From the NCBI GenBank assembly GCA_016648135.1, contig JADDOH010002576.1, positions 62,001 through 126,000 of the forward strand: a DNA stretch of 64,000 nt, written 5' to 3'. A program made the position numbers and the translations under genes. This document shows positions 35,203 through 46,730 of this stretch, one piece after another. How positions within the stretch are numbered: position 1 is the first letter of the stretch; every line of letters starts with the position of its first letter. This DNA comes from Agrypnia vestita (taxonomy: Eukaryota; Arthropoda; Insecta; Trichoptera; Phryganeidae). Under the pieces are notes generated by a model, which was not told the DNA's origin, made no database searches, and saw only the letters and a list, made by a program, of their open reading frames with translations.

Positions 35203-35569
35203 CATTATAAACATTTTCTCCGTAGTTGATGGCATCTCCTGCGTGGTATAGTGGTAAGATATCCGACTCGGGTTCGATTCCCGGTACCGGATTTCTTTTC
35301 TCATTTAATTTTTGATTTTATTTTGATATCTATTTTATTTATAATATTAATTATTTAATCATGTTGCCGCGTTAGTTTTACGCACGCACAATCGCCAGGG
35401 TTTAAAATAGTAGGTGCCATTAACTGCCAGGGAAATATAAAAAAAAGTGTTATAATATTTTGATAAAAGTCGTTACTACTATTTCATGGGTGTCGGCTAT
35501 AAATAAGTAAATACTTATTCTTTAGAAATCGGCATGTAAAAGTACCATCATTTTTGATGGGTTACAGCT
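35203..35569 (+). repeat. SINE-like unit, first of a tandem pair
   Basis: The head has a Pol III A-box (TGGTATAGTGG, 35244-35254) and B-box (GGTTCGATTCC, 35271-35281), but only 27 bases separate their starts, too few for a tRNA. The anticodon region is therefore deleted. The body runs CAATCGCCAGGGTTTAAAAT, AGTAGGTGCCATTAACTG, ATTTTGATAAAAGTCGTTAC, CGGCTATAAATAAGTAAATA to GGGTTACAGCT. The next unit at 35611 is a diverged direct copy. Confidence 0.5.
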
Positions 35570-35610
35570 ATAATAATAATTAAAACTAATAAGTGCGTCC
35601 ATTACTTATG

Positions 35611-35970
35611 CTTTATAAATATTTTCTCCGCAATCAATGGCATTGCTTGGTGTAGTGGCTAAAATATTTAGCTCTCACCTAGGGGACTCGGGTTTTTTAA
35701 AAATGTTGTTTTAGATGTCTATTTCATTTATAATATAAATTATTTAATTATGGTGTCACGTTAGTTTAACGCATGTACAATCGCCACAATCGCCAGGGTT
35801 TAAAATAGTAGGGGCCATTAATTGACGGGGAAATATAAAAAAAGTGTTAATATATTTTGATAAAGTCGTTATTATCTACTATTTTATGGACGTCGGCTAT
35901 AAATAAGTAAATACTTATTCTTTAGCAACCGGCATGTAAAAGTACTGTCATTTTTGACGGGTTACAGCTA
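35611..35970 (+). repeat. SINE-like unit, second of a tandem pair
   Basis: It is colinear with 35203-35569 from TTTATAAATATTTTCTCCGC to GGGTTACAGCTA. Here the head keeps the anticodon-arm region (TGGTGTAGTGGCTAAAATAT, TTTAGCTCTCACCTAGGGGA) but lost the B-box (CTCGGGTTTTTTAAA). CAATCGCCA is locally duplicated. The two units thus carry complementary damage. Confidence 0.5.
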
Positions 35971-35979
35971 GCGGAATAT

Positions 35980-36475
35980 ATAAATTTCGTAAATGGACAC
36001 ATATTTTTATTATAAAAAAAAAATTATATAAATTTTGTAATAAATATAGAAAGTTAGATTTATCCTGAGGGTAGTACAATCACACGCGGAAAATGTTTGG
36101 GGCGTATACTGTGCCACAACATTACGAATGCGTAAACATAGTGATAGAAGAAGAGGAAAGGGATGTCAAGTGAAGTAGTTACAGAAGCTACCGAGAAGCA
36201 AAGGACAAGTAAAGAAGAAAAAACCTCAACAATGTGATGGAGGACAAAAAAGATGCCGCGTATATAATTTTGAAACAGGGTTATAAGAGTTTTCGTTTAG
36301 GGAATCAATTGGCTTAGTGCCGGTTATTTGATCGTTGGTAATGGTAATACTTGAGCGAAAAGTATAGATTTTTGAGAAAACGAGTTGTTTGATTAGTGGA
36401 AAACGCAAAAAACTAAGCTTTTTGCTTAACTATTACTATTACCACTGATAAAACAACCGGTCCTCGGTGTTCACT
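35980..36475. other. No recognised feature
   Basis: AT-rich with a purine-rich patch at 36140-36230; no frame with a recognisable domain. Confidence 0.5.
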
Positions 36476-36477
36476 GT

Positions 36478-36896
36478 AACTTGTTGTAAATATTCTTTAC
36501 ACGTTGGGTAAAATGTCGACAGTTAGGGAGACAAGCAATATCAGAGTTTGTATTCATATAATAACTTATATGGAATTTTAAAAATTCATTTACTTTAGTA
36601 CAAGTCAAATAAAATTATATTACAAAAAAATATATATTTTTCAAATTTCTGCAAGGTTTTAATAATTTTTTTTGAATTTATTCAAGAGAGTGAATTTTTA
36701 ATATTCCATGTAAGCAAGCTACTGTAGTTATAGTCTAACGTTTTATTGAAAATAAGTCAAAACATTGAAAAAAAAAAGGAAATTTTGATGTCGTTCATCT
36801 CCGATATTTAAAAAAAAAATGTAAAGAATATTTTCTATTCAAAATTGCACGAAGAAGATTTTCCAAAGTTTTTGCTAGTAGCTATGAGACACCCTG
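36478..36896 (+). mobile_element. R1 MITE, right two thirds
   Basis: The copy starts at the block AATATTCTTTACACGTTGGG, continues with ATGTCGACAGTTAGGGAGA, the GTCAAATAAAA half of the internal hairpin and TTCTGCAAGGTTTTAATAAT. It ends in TTTGCTAGTAGCTATGAGAC and ACCCTG followed by TA. The left terminus is missing. It gives the cleanest right terminus of the family in the window. Confidence 0.7.
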
Positions 36897-37106
36897 TATA
36901 CAAGATAATTATGGAGCAATAATGTCATTTATACCGTTTTTTGTGATATGTTCTCGTATTTGTGAATTTTCCGTCAACGATACATATGATAAATGATAAT
37001 ACAGAGCAGTATTTTATTTCTATGTAGAGAGAAAAAAGTTTATTGATATATATGTATAATATATATATATGTTATATTTAAAATTTACACGGGTAAAAGA
37101 TGACAA

Positions 37107-37373
37107 ATTATTTTCTGGGGGAACCGGCGTCAAATAGTCCTGAAAAGGACTTTTACACTCCCGTCGGCTATAAAACAAATAATAAATCAATAATTTTTAG
37201 CATTTATTAAGATTTTCAACTCACTTTTGTTCTGGCTCTTGCCCCGAACAGTCGGGTTTACTCGTCCGGTTTTGGCAGGAATCAAAATAGAAGGCCCTTG
37301 AGAATGAATAGTGTTATCTATTCGAAACGTCGGGAGTGTAAAAGTCCTACTCAGGATTACCCCAGAAAATAAT
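37107..37373. mobile_element. Foldback element with GAAACGTCGG motif
   Basis: ATTATTTTCTGGGG...TCCTGAAAAGGACTTTTACA..CTCCCG at the left is mirrored by CGGGAGTGTAAAAGTCCT..TCAGGA..CCCCAGAAAATAAT at the right, giving arms of about 50 bases. Just before the right arm, GAATAG-tgttat-CTATTC forms a hairpin followed by GAAACGTCGG (37324-37333). That layout recurs in arthropod Penelope-like elements, although CTGATGA is not intact here. (AT)n runs border both sides (37050-37075 and 37380-37402). Confidence 0.5.
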
Positions 37374-37429
37374 ATCGTTATATATATATTATATATATAT
37401 AGATTTATTTTTTTTTTTTAAATTACAAT

Positions 37430-37870
37430 GTAAGTGGATAGTTTTCAAATTGTGTATAAATATATGTATATTTTGTAGACACCACGTTTTTAGCTTACCA
37501 AACAAACGACAGCTCCGCCGCGCCGCACATCAGCTACTAATAGGTCACCGCCCATCCGAGAAAAACGCTCGCAGGTACCAATGCGCTGACATAACCCGTT
37601 TGAATCCTTACCTGAAACCGTATCTACGAGTACCGCAATTATTAAACGCCCATTATAATAGCGTATTACACAAAGCAATGCACTATCCCTGAAAACATCG
37701 TGTGTATGTGTGGTGAGGCTCCAGCCATGAATGGCGCTGGCTTTATGAATGAATGAACCAAATGACAAGCGTGTCACGTCACGCGACGTCGGACTAACGC
37801 CACACCGTGTTGCGGCGATAAACACGGGCGGTCGCGTCGGCCACTCGGATCACGGACTACAGACATTTCG
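37430..37870. promoter_or_regulatory. CpG-rich block, possible regulatory or exonic
   Basis: This is single-copy, CpG-rich DNA with frames open on both strands (37450-37692 plus, 37490-37825 minus). It contains AGCGTGTCACGTCACGCGAC (37769-37788) with a CACGTCACG core and GGTCGCGTCGGCC. The frames have no recognisable domain and no matching splice sites that I trust. Confidence 0.25.
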
Positions 37871-37879
37871 TGTCGATGA

Positions 37880-39460
37880 TATTAAACACTATATTTTCTT
37901 AAGCCGCTGATTGCTAATCTGGGCCGACTTGTGGTGGCCTCGTGTGGAAAAATAGTGATTTTCGAATGAAATAATTCTATAATCTTTGTCACACGAATGA
38001 ACATGAAAAAAAAATTGCTCTCTGAACGTTTCATTTTTCAAATAAATCCACTCGCTTTGCGTATCCAACAAAGGGAGGCTGCAATTGCAACTTTGCAATA
38101 AAATTGATAATTTTTATTTATGTTTTTGGAAATAAAATAAGTTTCGTAACGAATAGATGGAGTGGGTACGGAATTAATTAATTTTACAAAAGTCATGTCG
38201 GGTAGCAACGGATAATAAACTTTCGCCTGCATTGTACTCTATAAATAAATCTACATACTTCGACAATCACGCGATTAAAAATTAGTAATCATGTATAATA
38301 TAACATGCATATATTTTAAACAAAGAGATAAACTTTTGATTTAAATTTTTGGCAACACAAAAAACGGCGGGTAGCTCCGGATACACGTATGAATGGTGGC
38401 CTAAACGTTTTTTGGCTAAACAAGCGTCACAATTGTATTGAAGATCGGAAGCATCGATGTGCACAACATCTTTGTGGGCCCAATATTTGCATTCATAGCA
38501 ATGATTCGTACTTACACACTTACATTCGTACTTACTTACTTACCTACATTCGTGAAAACCTCCAGCAATGTTTGACAGGAGTTACAGAATATTAATTGTT
38601 GGCGAGGACAAAACTGACAAAAACGTATAACCCACTCAGTGCCCACGCTGTAACTGGATTGCTTTGTTTTAACTCTAGGGCGGGATATCCGAAACAATGT
38701 TTTACTTTACCCAAAGTGATTGCTTGCTTAGTTATTAAAATGTCCAAGGCTACCCCTCTATGCATGAACAGTTTCGAAAATTAATTTAGGTATTTCAAAA
38801 ATCATACATTTTTACGCTTTTTTAATTAAGAATGCATATCAAATATGGAACGTACTTGCAATACTTTATATGAAAAAAATATTTTCAAGACATTATTTCG
38901 AAATATAAGCGGATCAAAATCACTAATAAATTTTATGACAAAATAATCCAGATTTTTTTTTATAAACATACGATTCATTTTTCTAATAATTAATTAAAAA
39001 TTAAAAAAAAAACTACAAAAAATGGTAGATACATCAGATCACAATAAAGTATGCTTTATGACATGGTGGCACGTCACGTGTCACAGGAGTAGTTGATGTG
39101 GGTGGTGGGAGATGGCCCGGAGCACGCTATCACCACACATGCATTGTGATGTAGTCACCTACAATATCTCCCATGTTCGTCTAGTTTGGACAGGTGACTG
39201 TCGGAAACATCACGAAATTATGATAATGACGTAAATTGTCCATCGACGTAGGCGATTACGTGTCAGTACCAACCCAGTTTTTTTTATTAAATAAAAATTC
39301 TGACTTTACGTAATATGACTTCGTAGTATCAGTATATATAGAATATACAATGATGAAAATTACAAAACAACTTTTTAAAGGCAATGATGGACGAAACCTA
39401 TTTTCGCCTAAACAAATTAAAATAGGTTAGAAATATGTATATGTATCACTAAATTTTAAA
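37880..39460. other. AT-rich DNA, no recognised gene
   Basis: A short imperfect CTTA/CATT simple repeat lies at 38508-38548. A GC-richer patch at 39060-39190 has GTGATGTAGTCACCTACA. No coding exon is recognised. Confidence 0.5.
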
Positions 39461-39467
39461 TAATGAA

Positions 39468-39543
39468 GCGGCCCTTATAGCCCAGTAGATATGACACCGG
39501 TTTCCCACACCGAAGGTTCCGGGTTCGATTCCCGTTGAGGTCA
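39468..39543 (+). repeat. tRNA-like sequence, probably SINE head
   Basis: The sequence has the tRNA order: D-arm A-box-like TAGCCCAGTAGATATGAC, anticodon arm CCGGT-TTCCCAC-ACCGA (loop with CCC in the anticodon position) and T-arm CGGGTTCGATTCCCG (39520-39534). The 5' GCGGCCC and the 3' TGAGGTC do not pair as an acceptor stem. It is therefore a tRNA pseudogene or the head of a SINE and not a working tRNA gene. Confidence 0.45.
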
Positions 39544-39653
39544 CAATAAATCTATGAGATTTACTCAAGCTTGTAACATACTTAACAAACGACATAACGA
39601 CTTCAGTAATTGGGCGTCTTGGCGTGTTGAAGCGTTAAAAAAATAAGCAGTAA

Positions 39654-39881
39654 CTATTTATATATATATGAAAAACGTTGGAACCAAAAACGCACTGTGT
39701 TTTCTTTTGCGGCACCGTCGCCATACACATCATTAATCCTTCGAGCCGTTTCTGCAGCACTGGTGCCACGGTGGAACTCGTACTCGTAAATAACGCGATA
39801 TTTCAAGTTTTTCATTTTGTAAACTGAGTGACGCAAAGAAAAAAACAATTGAGGAAAAAACAAATGAATTATAATTTTCAA
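39654..39881 (-). pseudogene. Mariner-family transposase N-terminal fragment
   Basis: From an internal methionine the minus-strand frame reads MKNLKYRVIYEYEFHRGTSA, then AETARRINDVYGDGAAKE and NTVRFWFQRF. This is the first helix-turn-helix of mariner transposases, ending in the family signature VRFWFQRF. After it the homology stops in an (AT)n run (39660-39668). No DDD catalytic region follows and no terminal repeat is recognised. The C-terminal relic at 20165-20690 covers the other half of such a protein, but the two need not be of one subfamily. Confidence 0.65.
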
Positions 39882-39889
39882 AACACAAA

Positions 39890-40855
39890 TACATGAGTAA
39901 ATAGCTGTATAAATTTGGATTTGGAATTCCTAACCAAAGAGAAGATATTTGAGATTAAATTTGCCAGTACGGCAAAACGACAATTTCATATGTAAGGACC
40001 TAATATATATATATAAGATATGCACTATATGTATTGCTAATACAGGAGTTCTATTGGGAGATTTAAAATATAGTAACCCCTCACAATTCGCGGGAGTCTT
40101 CTTCAAAAATGCCGCGAATCTCGAAATCGTGAATACTGGTAAGTAAGGTGAATACAGCTAAGTAGCCATTATGTATGGCGAAAAAAATTTTTTTTTTTAA
40201 TTTTGAACGTTATAGTTATTCAAATTGCATTGCGTTTATAGTTACAAGGAAATGCAAAAAAAAATAATTTCAAAATACTTTTGTTCTAAAATATTCTAAA
40301 AGTTTTGGTTTTTAGTGATTTTTGAGAGGTTTTTTGTGTTTGTTTTCTTTTTATTGGTTTAGCTATATCCGCTATAAAATAAATATTTGCTAAAAATTTA
40401 TAAAAAGTTTAATTATTTAAAAAAGCAGAGTTTGCTCGAACGAGGGTAAGTATTGAACGCTAACAATATGTCAAATGAACATACTCGTAAATATGGTGTA
40501 ATTCTAATACTGGTTACGTTAATATTACAATAGTAAGCTCCGAATACACAGTCAATACTTTAATGATTTAAAGGTTAAGGTACGCTTTCAAAGTGTTTTT
40601 TTTTGTACTGCAAATTACGCTTTTAAAACGCAATTTAACATTATTAAGTAGCCTTTAATTATAAATGCGACAAATATAACATTATGACTGATATCTCGAT
40701 ATTTCAAGGCCATTGAGCGAGCCAAATGAAAAGAAAACTGTAAATGTACAAACTGTAAGTTACAAATTCGAAAGTTGAAAAAATGTCACCCTACTGAGCA
40801 ATGATGCTCGCAGCAACATATATGTATGCTCAATAAGCAGCGTGTGAAATAATTA
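39890..40855. other. AT-rich DNA, nothing recognised
   Basis: No repeat partner, no frame with recognisable domain. Confidence 0.55.
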
Positions 40856-40859
40856 CATT

Positions 40860-41340
40860 ACCTATACGAAAAACTGATTTTCTATGCATCATATGTGGGG
40901 TATAAAAGCAAAGGCAGCGATACCCACAAAAATAAAAAATGTTTTGAATGCAGTTATGACGGATGCTAATCGAAAGGGTGATTACAAATCACCCCGAGAT
41001 GCGGTGAGGGTCCACCGAGATGCAATGTTAGCCATCCGTAGAGCACAGCCCTGTCAGATGTGATAAAAATTATTCAAAGCGCATAAAGTAATTTGCGCAA
41101 ATTGTCGCCGACAAAAAGCCATTGAGCATAAACGTAAAATCGACAATAGTATACTCGTACTTTCAGTCGATACGCTTTTCTGGCACAAAAATAAACATTT
41201 CCGTTGCACTTCCGGTACACGTAACGTGATGCAAACATAATAAATTATTCAGCTCGGGAAAAAACAGCAAACGTAAATCACCCCTCAAAATTTACGACTA
41301 AATTTCTCGTGCGTTCACTAGCCGATGCCGGCCTACAAAT
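40860..41340. promoter_or_regulatory. High-complexity single-copy block, possible enhancer
   Basis: This stretch looks unlike the repeats around it. It contains the 14-base palindrome AATTTGCGCAAATT (41090-41103), whose centre TTGCGCAA is the C/EBP-type bZIP site. Close by are GTGATTACAAATCACCCCGA (40979-40998) with an inverted GTGATTaCAAATCAC, and TCAGATGTGATAA. The role is inferred from motifs only. Confidence 0.25.
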
Positions 41341-41344
41341 TGAC

Positions 41345-42490
41345 TCTTAAAACAAAAACAATTTGGGTCATGATTTTAGATTGTAAAAACGTTTTATTTT
41401 TGTAAAAAGGAGTCTATTATAATACGTAAAGAATCGTAGTCGTTGATTGTCGAGTAACTGCTACAAGGATTTCGTAGAAATCGTAGGATGTTGTATCGTG
41501 TGTAAAATAGCTTATGTTTAATTAATTTAATCAAACTTAGTGATGATTTAATCAAAATACATAATTCTCTGTATAAAAATGTACGTCACTAACGCTACCA
41601 GAAGGAGCAAACAATAAAAAGCAAAAAAAATCATAATACGACAGTAACTATATCTGTCACTAATGCTACCATGATGCTGCGCAACGCTAAATGGCGTTGT
41701 TTTCATAGCCTTACTAATGGCCGAAATATATAGTAAAAGTACGCCATTTTGACAGGTTATAAATATGTAACATTAATTTTAAAAATACGTACGATTTCTA
41801 AGAGTCCAGTGTATAATTAACGCGATTCTAGAGGTAGAACTCGAGGCTGTTACTGTTATGTGTTACTTCGGGGTTTTAATTTTCCAAATATTTACCATAC
41901 CATTATGCAATTTTTAAAGCTAATGGACCATTTACATTTAATATATTGATCAAGCCATGGATAATTTTCCGAAACGATGCGATAATAATCGATGCGAATA
42001 AATTATCTCACTACAACTCAATAAAATAAATATACTTGTCTACTTTAATACTTAGTCTATTTATTTAATTTTTTTTAGAGTATTTCCAGACGGTGGAATT
42101 TATAGAACAGCCACAAATTGCACTGTTTTTCAACCATCTAGGAATATTTTTTGAATATACACTTCTTTTAGAGAATATACAATAATGTACATGTATATAC
42201 CATACTTAAAGAATAAAAGCATTATTTCAGATGATGTAGGTACTGTCTAGACCTATTTATAAAAAAAATAAATTATTATTACTTGAGATAAAGGCTGACT
42301 CCTAATATCGAACAGATTCCCTCTCATAAGAGAAGTAGGCATTTAGAAGTCGATATAGAAGTTAAAGTAAATTCTAGAGGTAAAAATAGATAGTAAGGGA
42401 GCCTAAGAAACATCGAGGTTTAGTCACTATATCGGTACATATTATTTTCGATACTGACTTCCAACATGTTCCTTTCAAGATTTATTATAC
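41345..42490. other. AT-rich DNA, nothing recognised
   Basis: No coding or repeat signature is recognised up to the LTR-related sequence at 42494. Confidence 0.55.
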
Positions 42491-42493
42491 CTT

Positions 42494-42525
42494 GTAATGA
42501 CCCTCGTAGATAGTTGGTCATCCTA
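42494..42525 (-). repeat. LTR-end-like fragment
   Basis: TGTAATGACCCTCGTAGATA repeats the outer end of the two long repeats (TGTAATGACCCTGGTAGATA at 51501, TGTGATGACCCAGG at 42632). It lies 138 bases outside the left repeat and suggests a third, mostly lost LTR. Confidence 0.4.
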
Positions 42526-42631
42526 ATCAAATCGAGCAGTCTGTATTTAATGTCGAAATGATGTTTAATTAATATTATTAAGCATTTTATTGCATTTCAA
42601 TATAAATCGTTCCCCTGGTCACGGTAAGCAC

Positions 42632-45600
42632 TGTGATGACCCAGGTAGTCCTGATAGATAGTAGGGCATCGTGGCCTTGATACATTTAATAATAATTTAG
42701 TATAGCTCCTGGTCCGGCACCAGAGTTAGACATCCCATGGGGTGTGTGTTGAATATATAAGGCGAAGCAAATCTATAATACAAATCATTCCATTGCAAAT
42801 CAATGTAAATCATATTCTTTTCACGGCTAACGATGTAAGATGACCCTAATGTGGGTCCTACTAAATAATGAAGGTTAGTAAGTAGCAAAACGTCGCGTTC
42901 AAAATACAATATATTGGATTATTAAATATTTCATTATTCTTATATGTGAGCGCGCGCGATTGAGCGACAGGTTGCAACCGGTCGACTTCAACCATATGAT
43001 GTAGCGCTACAGTTGTTAAAAATTAAATATTCAATACAGAAATATTACTACTACTAAAATTCAACTTTTCATATGAAATAATGTTCTATACTATCAGAAA
43101 TTGTTCTAAACGATAAATTAACTAAAAATACGTATTAACTTAAAATAATATTAAATAATATAAATTTCATTGCAATGAATAAAGTCATTTGCCGTATGAT
43201 GTTAGCGAAAATAGTTGTATGGCGCGGGTGGCAACGGCTGAAGTCGACAGATACGCTGTAACTATAAAAGGTTCGCGGAATAAAATATTATACCTTCTTG
43301 AAATATTATAAATAATGTATTCTATACAATATTAATGCTCTGCCAGTGCTAACTATACATTTACTGAAAATAATTATTAACTGAAAAGTGCGCTTTTGAA
43401 TGCAATATTAACTAAAATATTTCTAACATCTTGGGTTCGCATACTATATTGAAAATACCTAATGCCCTTTGCATTTACTAAGTATATTACCTAAATAGCC
43501 ACAGCTATACAATCCTGTCCGTCAGGGACTAAACATAAAACATAGTTATATTTCTAAAAGTGCTACCTCTTACGCGACAAAAATACCTATTGCAGTCGGG
43601 CTATGAATATGAACTATTTCCGCCTCATAATGGCGCCTGGAACCAATACTAAAAACCTCACTAGGAATAATAAATGCGACTAAATCTCGATAAATACAAT
43701 ATATACTATTCGTAATACGTCGTTGAATTGGCACATGATTCGTCTAATGGATGAAGGACCCCGTTGTGTATCGTAATAACTTCAAATTCTTTTATAGGAG
43801 CAGTGTGGAAACAATTGCATAATATTACGTAATAAAAACATCTAACGAACCTAATAATCTATACATTTATGTTACAATAAAATACGTTCACCAGAAGAAT
43901 TCGTGTATTAGAAATAAAACATATCCGTTTGGAAACAACCCAATAAAATCAATCGAACGGCATAAAGAGGAGAAATTCACATATTAAATAACACTGAAAT
44001 TAATAATTTTAAACACTTTATATTAACATATTCTTACCTTGAATGGTGTCGTCTCAGACGTGTATGAACCTGTTCATATTAATTCCGTGGGAAAATAATA
44101 CATATATTTGCTATCTACGAAATACCACATTTTTGAAGTGAAACTTCTTTATGAATAAATAGATAAGGTCTCGGGATGGTTTGTTCGAAAGGATTCTACA
44201 ACAGCCCGTGAGTTTATATGAAATAATAGTTTCTTTGAATGCTAAATTTTGGTTTTTTAAACCCTCAGCATCTCTGCTGAGAGGGGTAGAGGCCCCGCGC
44301 CCGCCTAAACCCGGTGGCCGACTTCCTAAGTGACTAAACGGCCCCCCTTGTTCCTCCGGAACTTACTGCATCCCGAGACTCTATCTCTTCTTTACGAGAT
44401 GTGATCCCGTGACGCCCCTCTTTTAGGCTTATAATTGAGAAGGCCGTACTCTTTTGGTACGAGTTTCTGATGATGTGTGTTGTCTTGAGGCGCCTTTCTT
44501 TTAGGCCGGTGTTTGAAGAATCATGTACTCTTTTGGTACGAATTGATGACGACATTAGCCTCCTTTGCGGGCATAGTCAGCGATGTTACAAATTATTGTG
44601 CAATCTCATTATGCCTTTTCAGAGCGGCGTCCCACGATTCTGCATCTTGCAACATTTACTTTGGACAAATGTTAGAGTGTTAGTAACATATTTATAATAT
44701 CCCAGCTATTCCATATGAGTGAATGATTTTTATATTTATTCTGGCCCTGTCTTTCTTACAGAGGACGAAATAGAAGTTAACGTTTTCTATCAAGGTTTTA
44801 CAGCATTCAAGCATGGAAATCCTTCCAAAGACAAAGGGAACCTTTTTGTTGGTTTAAGTAGTTTGCGCCAGATGAGGTTAGGTGGTCGGTTTATTGACGA
44901 CCCCGAGCAACAAGGAGGACCCCGCCTTTAAGGGGCCCTGCAGGGCTTGTGCGGGTTCCACGCCCAAGTGCCGGCAATCATCCACCCCTCAGCCAGCTAG
45001 GCTAACACAAACCAGATATCCCCAATCTTTAGTTAGATCTCCCCATTCTGTCCTTTACTAGTCATTCTGAAGCTACTTGTTAAGCCAGATGTACCGAGGT
45101 ACTCAAATCATAAAGACTTGGCTGAAGACCGGATTGCGCAATACTTATGCAACACAATTATTATAAGGCTACTAAGCATTTCTTATAGAATTACGTGTAT
45201 TCAATTATTAGTAAAAATAGTTTGAAAATCCCCATACTTTAAAATATATTCGTTCGGAAGAATTTCTCGTACGATTTGGATTGATATCTGGTTATGCAAT
45301 ACATAACGCGTCGACAATATTATGAATCTATTACGCACTGCTTATAGAGCTCCGTAAAATCAATTGTTAATACAAATGGTATGAAAATCCCCAAGCATCA
45401 AAATATATTCGTTTGGGAGATATTCCCGTACGAATTGAGCCAAGATCACACAAGAAATCGTGATATTAATTATACATTATTGCTCCGATTTTAAATCTTC
45501 CCAAAATAAATACATTTCAATAGTGAAAATAATTAATCGATAGATAATATAAATGTGTTCCTTAGCTGTTACACAGTGGCGGTATGATCCTCTCTGCTAC

Positions 45601-46294
45601 TGATGAATGGTAGATTCCTCCATAAGTCCGGGCAGCAACTCCGTCCGCAAATGCTGTTCTGGAACTCAGGGCTCCGTCGGTAGTCTGTTGGGCAGCGCTC
45701 CCGCTCGCAAGTCTGGTCTCGAACTGAAGGGGCTGAGTACATCGCGTTCGCTCCTTTTATACTCTCGATTGCACCATATCTTCGAAATCCACGCTAGTGC
45801 AGTGACTCATCCTATGAGCGATGACCTCACCGCCGGCGCTCGCCATTGGCCGGATTCAGTCAACAGGACGGTCGCCTCCGGCTCAACCCGTCGAAGGCAA
45901 AGCGCGCCTGTGATTGGTCCGTTTCGTTAAGATAATGGTAAAGCACTCGCTACACGCGAGACTTGCTGTTCCTATTCATAAATAATAAAGGCTCGTTCGC
46001 ACCTACTCACAAGATCGAGTCTATTAGGATTGGCAAACAATATTAATTTAACACAGAATTATATCTATGGTATAATAAAGATCTAAGAAAATATTACTTG
46101 TATAGCTGAATATTCAATATTTTGTTAGCCTCTTGTAATACATAGAATCTTAAGAAGAAATATATCAGGCTTTTACTTTTAAACGATTCAAACCAGAAGA
46201 AATATATTTTTGATGTCCATACTTGGCTTTTTTGAATATTATTATTTTAAGATTTTCTAAATTTATTAAATCTATCTCTATGTCGACCATCACA
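42632..46294 (-). repeat. Left long repeat (3' LTR of the minus-strand element)
   Basis: This 3663-base copy shares long near-identical blocks with 51501-54699. By eye, about half a dozen differences separate 44180-45030 from 52728-53585. Other tracts (43930-43990, 45150-45600, and an extra stretch of about 400 bases in 42770-43290) are strongly diverged, giving a mosaic. Between 45150 and 45440 it carries an internal duplication (ATGAAAATCCCC...ATATTCGTT). Short frames are open on both strands in the conserved block (44334-44555 minus, 44470-44697 and 44719-44931 plus) with nearly unchanged peptides in both copies, but none has a recognisable domain. Confidence 0.75.
45722..45917 (-). promoter_or_regulatory. 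Pol II promoter in left LTR
   Basis: On the minus strand: two CCAAT boxes (reverse of ATTGG at 45913-45917 and 45845-45849), a TATAAAAG box (45761-45754) and a TCAGTT initiator (start site about 45725, 36 bases after the TATA start; TCAGCC at 45736 is an alternative). TCAGT is the arthropod initiator. The leader downstream holds a diverged 35-base repeat (GCAGCGCTCCCGCTCGCAAG). Confidence 0.6.
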
Positions 46295-46306
46295 GCTTCC
46301 CCCTTA
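46295..46306 (-). other. Polypurine tract
   Basis: Minus strand TAAGGGGGAAGC ends directly at the TGTGATGG start of the left LTR, where plus-strand priming would occur. The corresponding position outside the right LTR reads AGTTACACC and has no purine run, as expected of flanking DNA. Confidence 0.5.
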
Positions 46307-46730
46307 TTTAGAGAGAGGAATGATCTATCAGATCGAGCCTATCTGCTAAATAACCCAATAGGATAGTATATTTCGTGATACTTATCAAGAGTTTCTAAAA
46401 TTCCTTTTAAAATAAATCGTTGTTCTTTCCTTTCCCCGCGTACTATATTTCTATTAGGGTAGAATTCCTTTTCAATGGAATCCCTTTTGTGTATTTAAAG
46501 CTACTGTAAACCATCTGCCTATCATTCAAATGAAAAGTGTACAACTAACATGAATATAAGAATTGCAAGCAAAATTGGACTGTATCTATTTTATTCAATT
46601 GATTGAAAAGGTTCGATTCTTCATAATCGATTGAATGCCTCAGTAATCTCATCATTGTGTCTGCTAACTACTCAAGCTCCATCCTGTTATCAACACTTAA
46701 AAGGAACACTCCTTCCCCCACTTTGTTATC

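Noticed and set aside
35244..35281. Functional tRNA gene
   Set aside because: A- and B-box starts are only 27 bases apart; the anticodon arm is missing.
39468..39543. Functional tRNA gene (CCC anticodon)
   Set aside because: The acceptor stem does not pair and the T-stem has a mismatch, so it is treated as SINE or tRNA pseudogene.
44740..44931. Possible exon with TCTTTCTTACAG acceptor in both LTRs
   Set aside because: The acceptor is good, but it lies on the strand opposite to the promoter of the element, no donor or upstream exon fits, and the peptide is unknown.
45607..45930. 107-codon plus-strand frame in the left LTR
   Set aside because: It runs antisense through the promoter and leader; it is not kept as one frame in the right LTR, and GC-rich composition explains the absence of stops.
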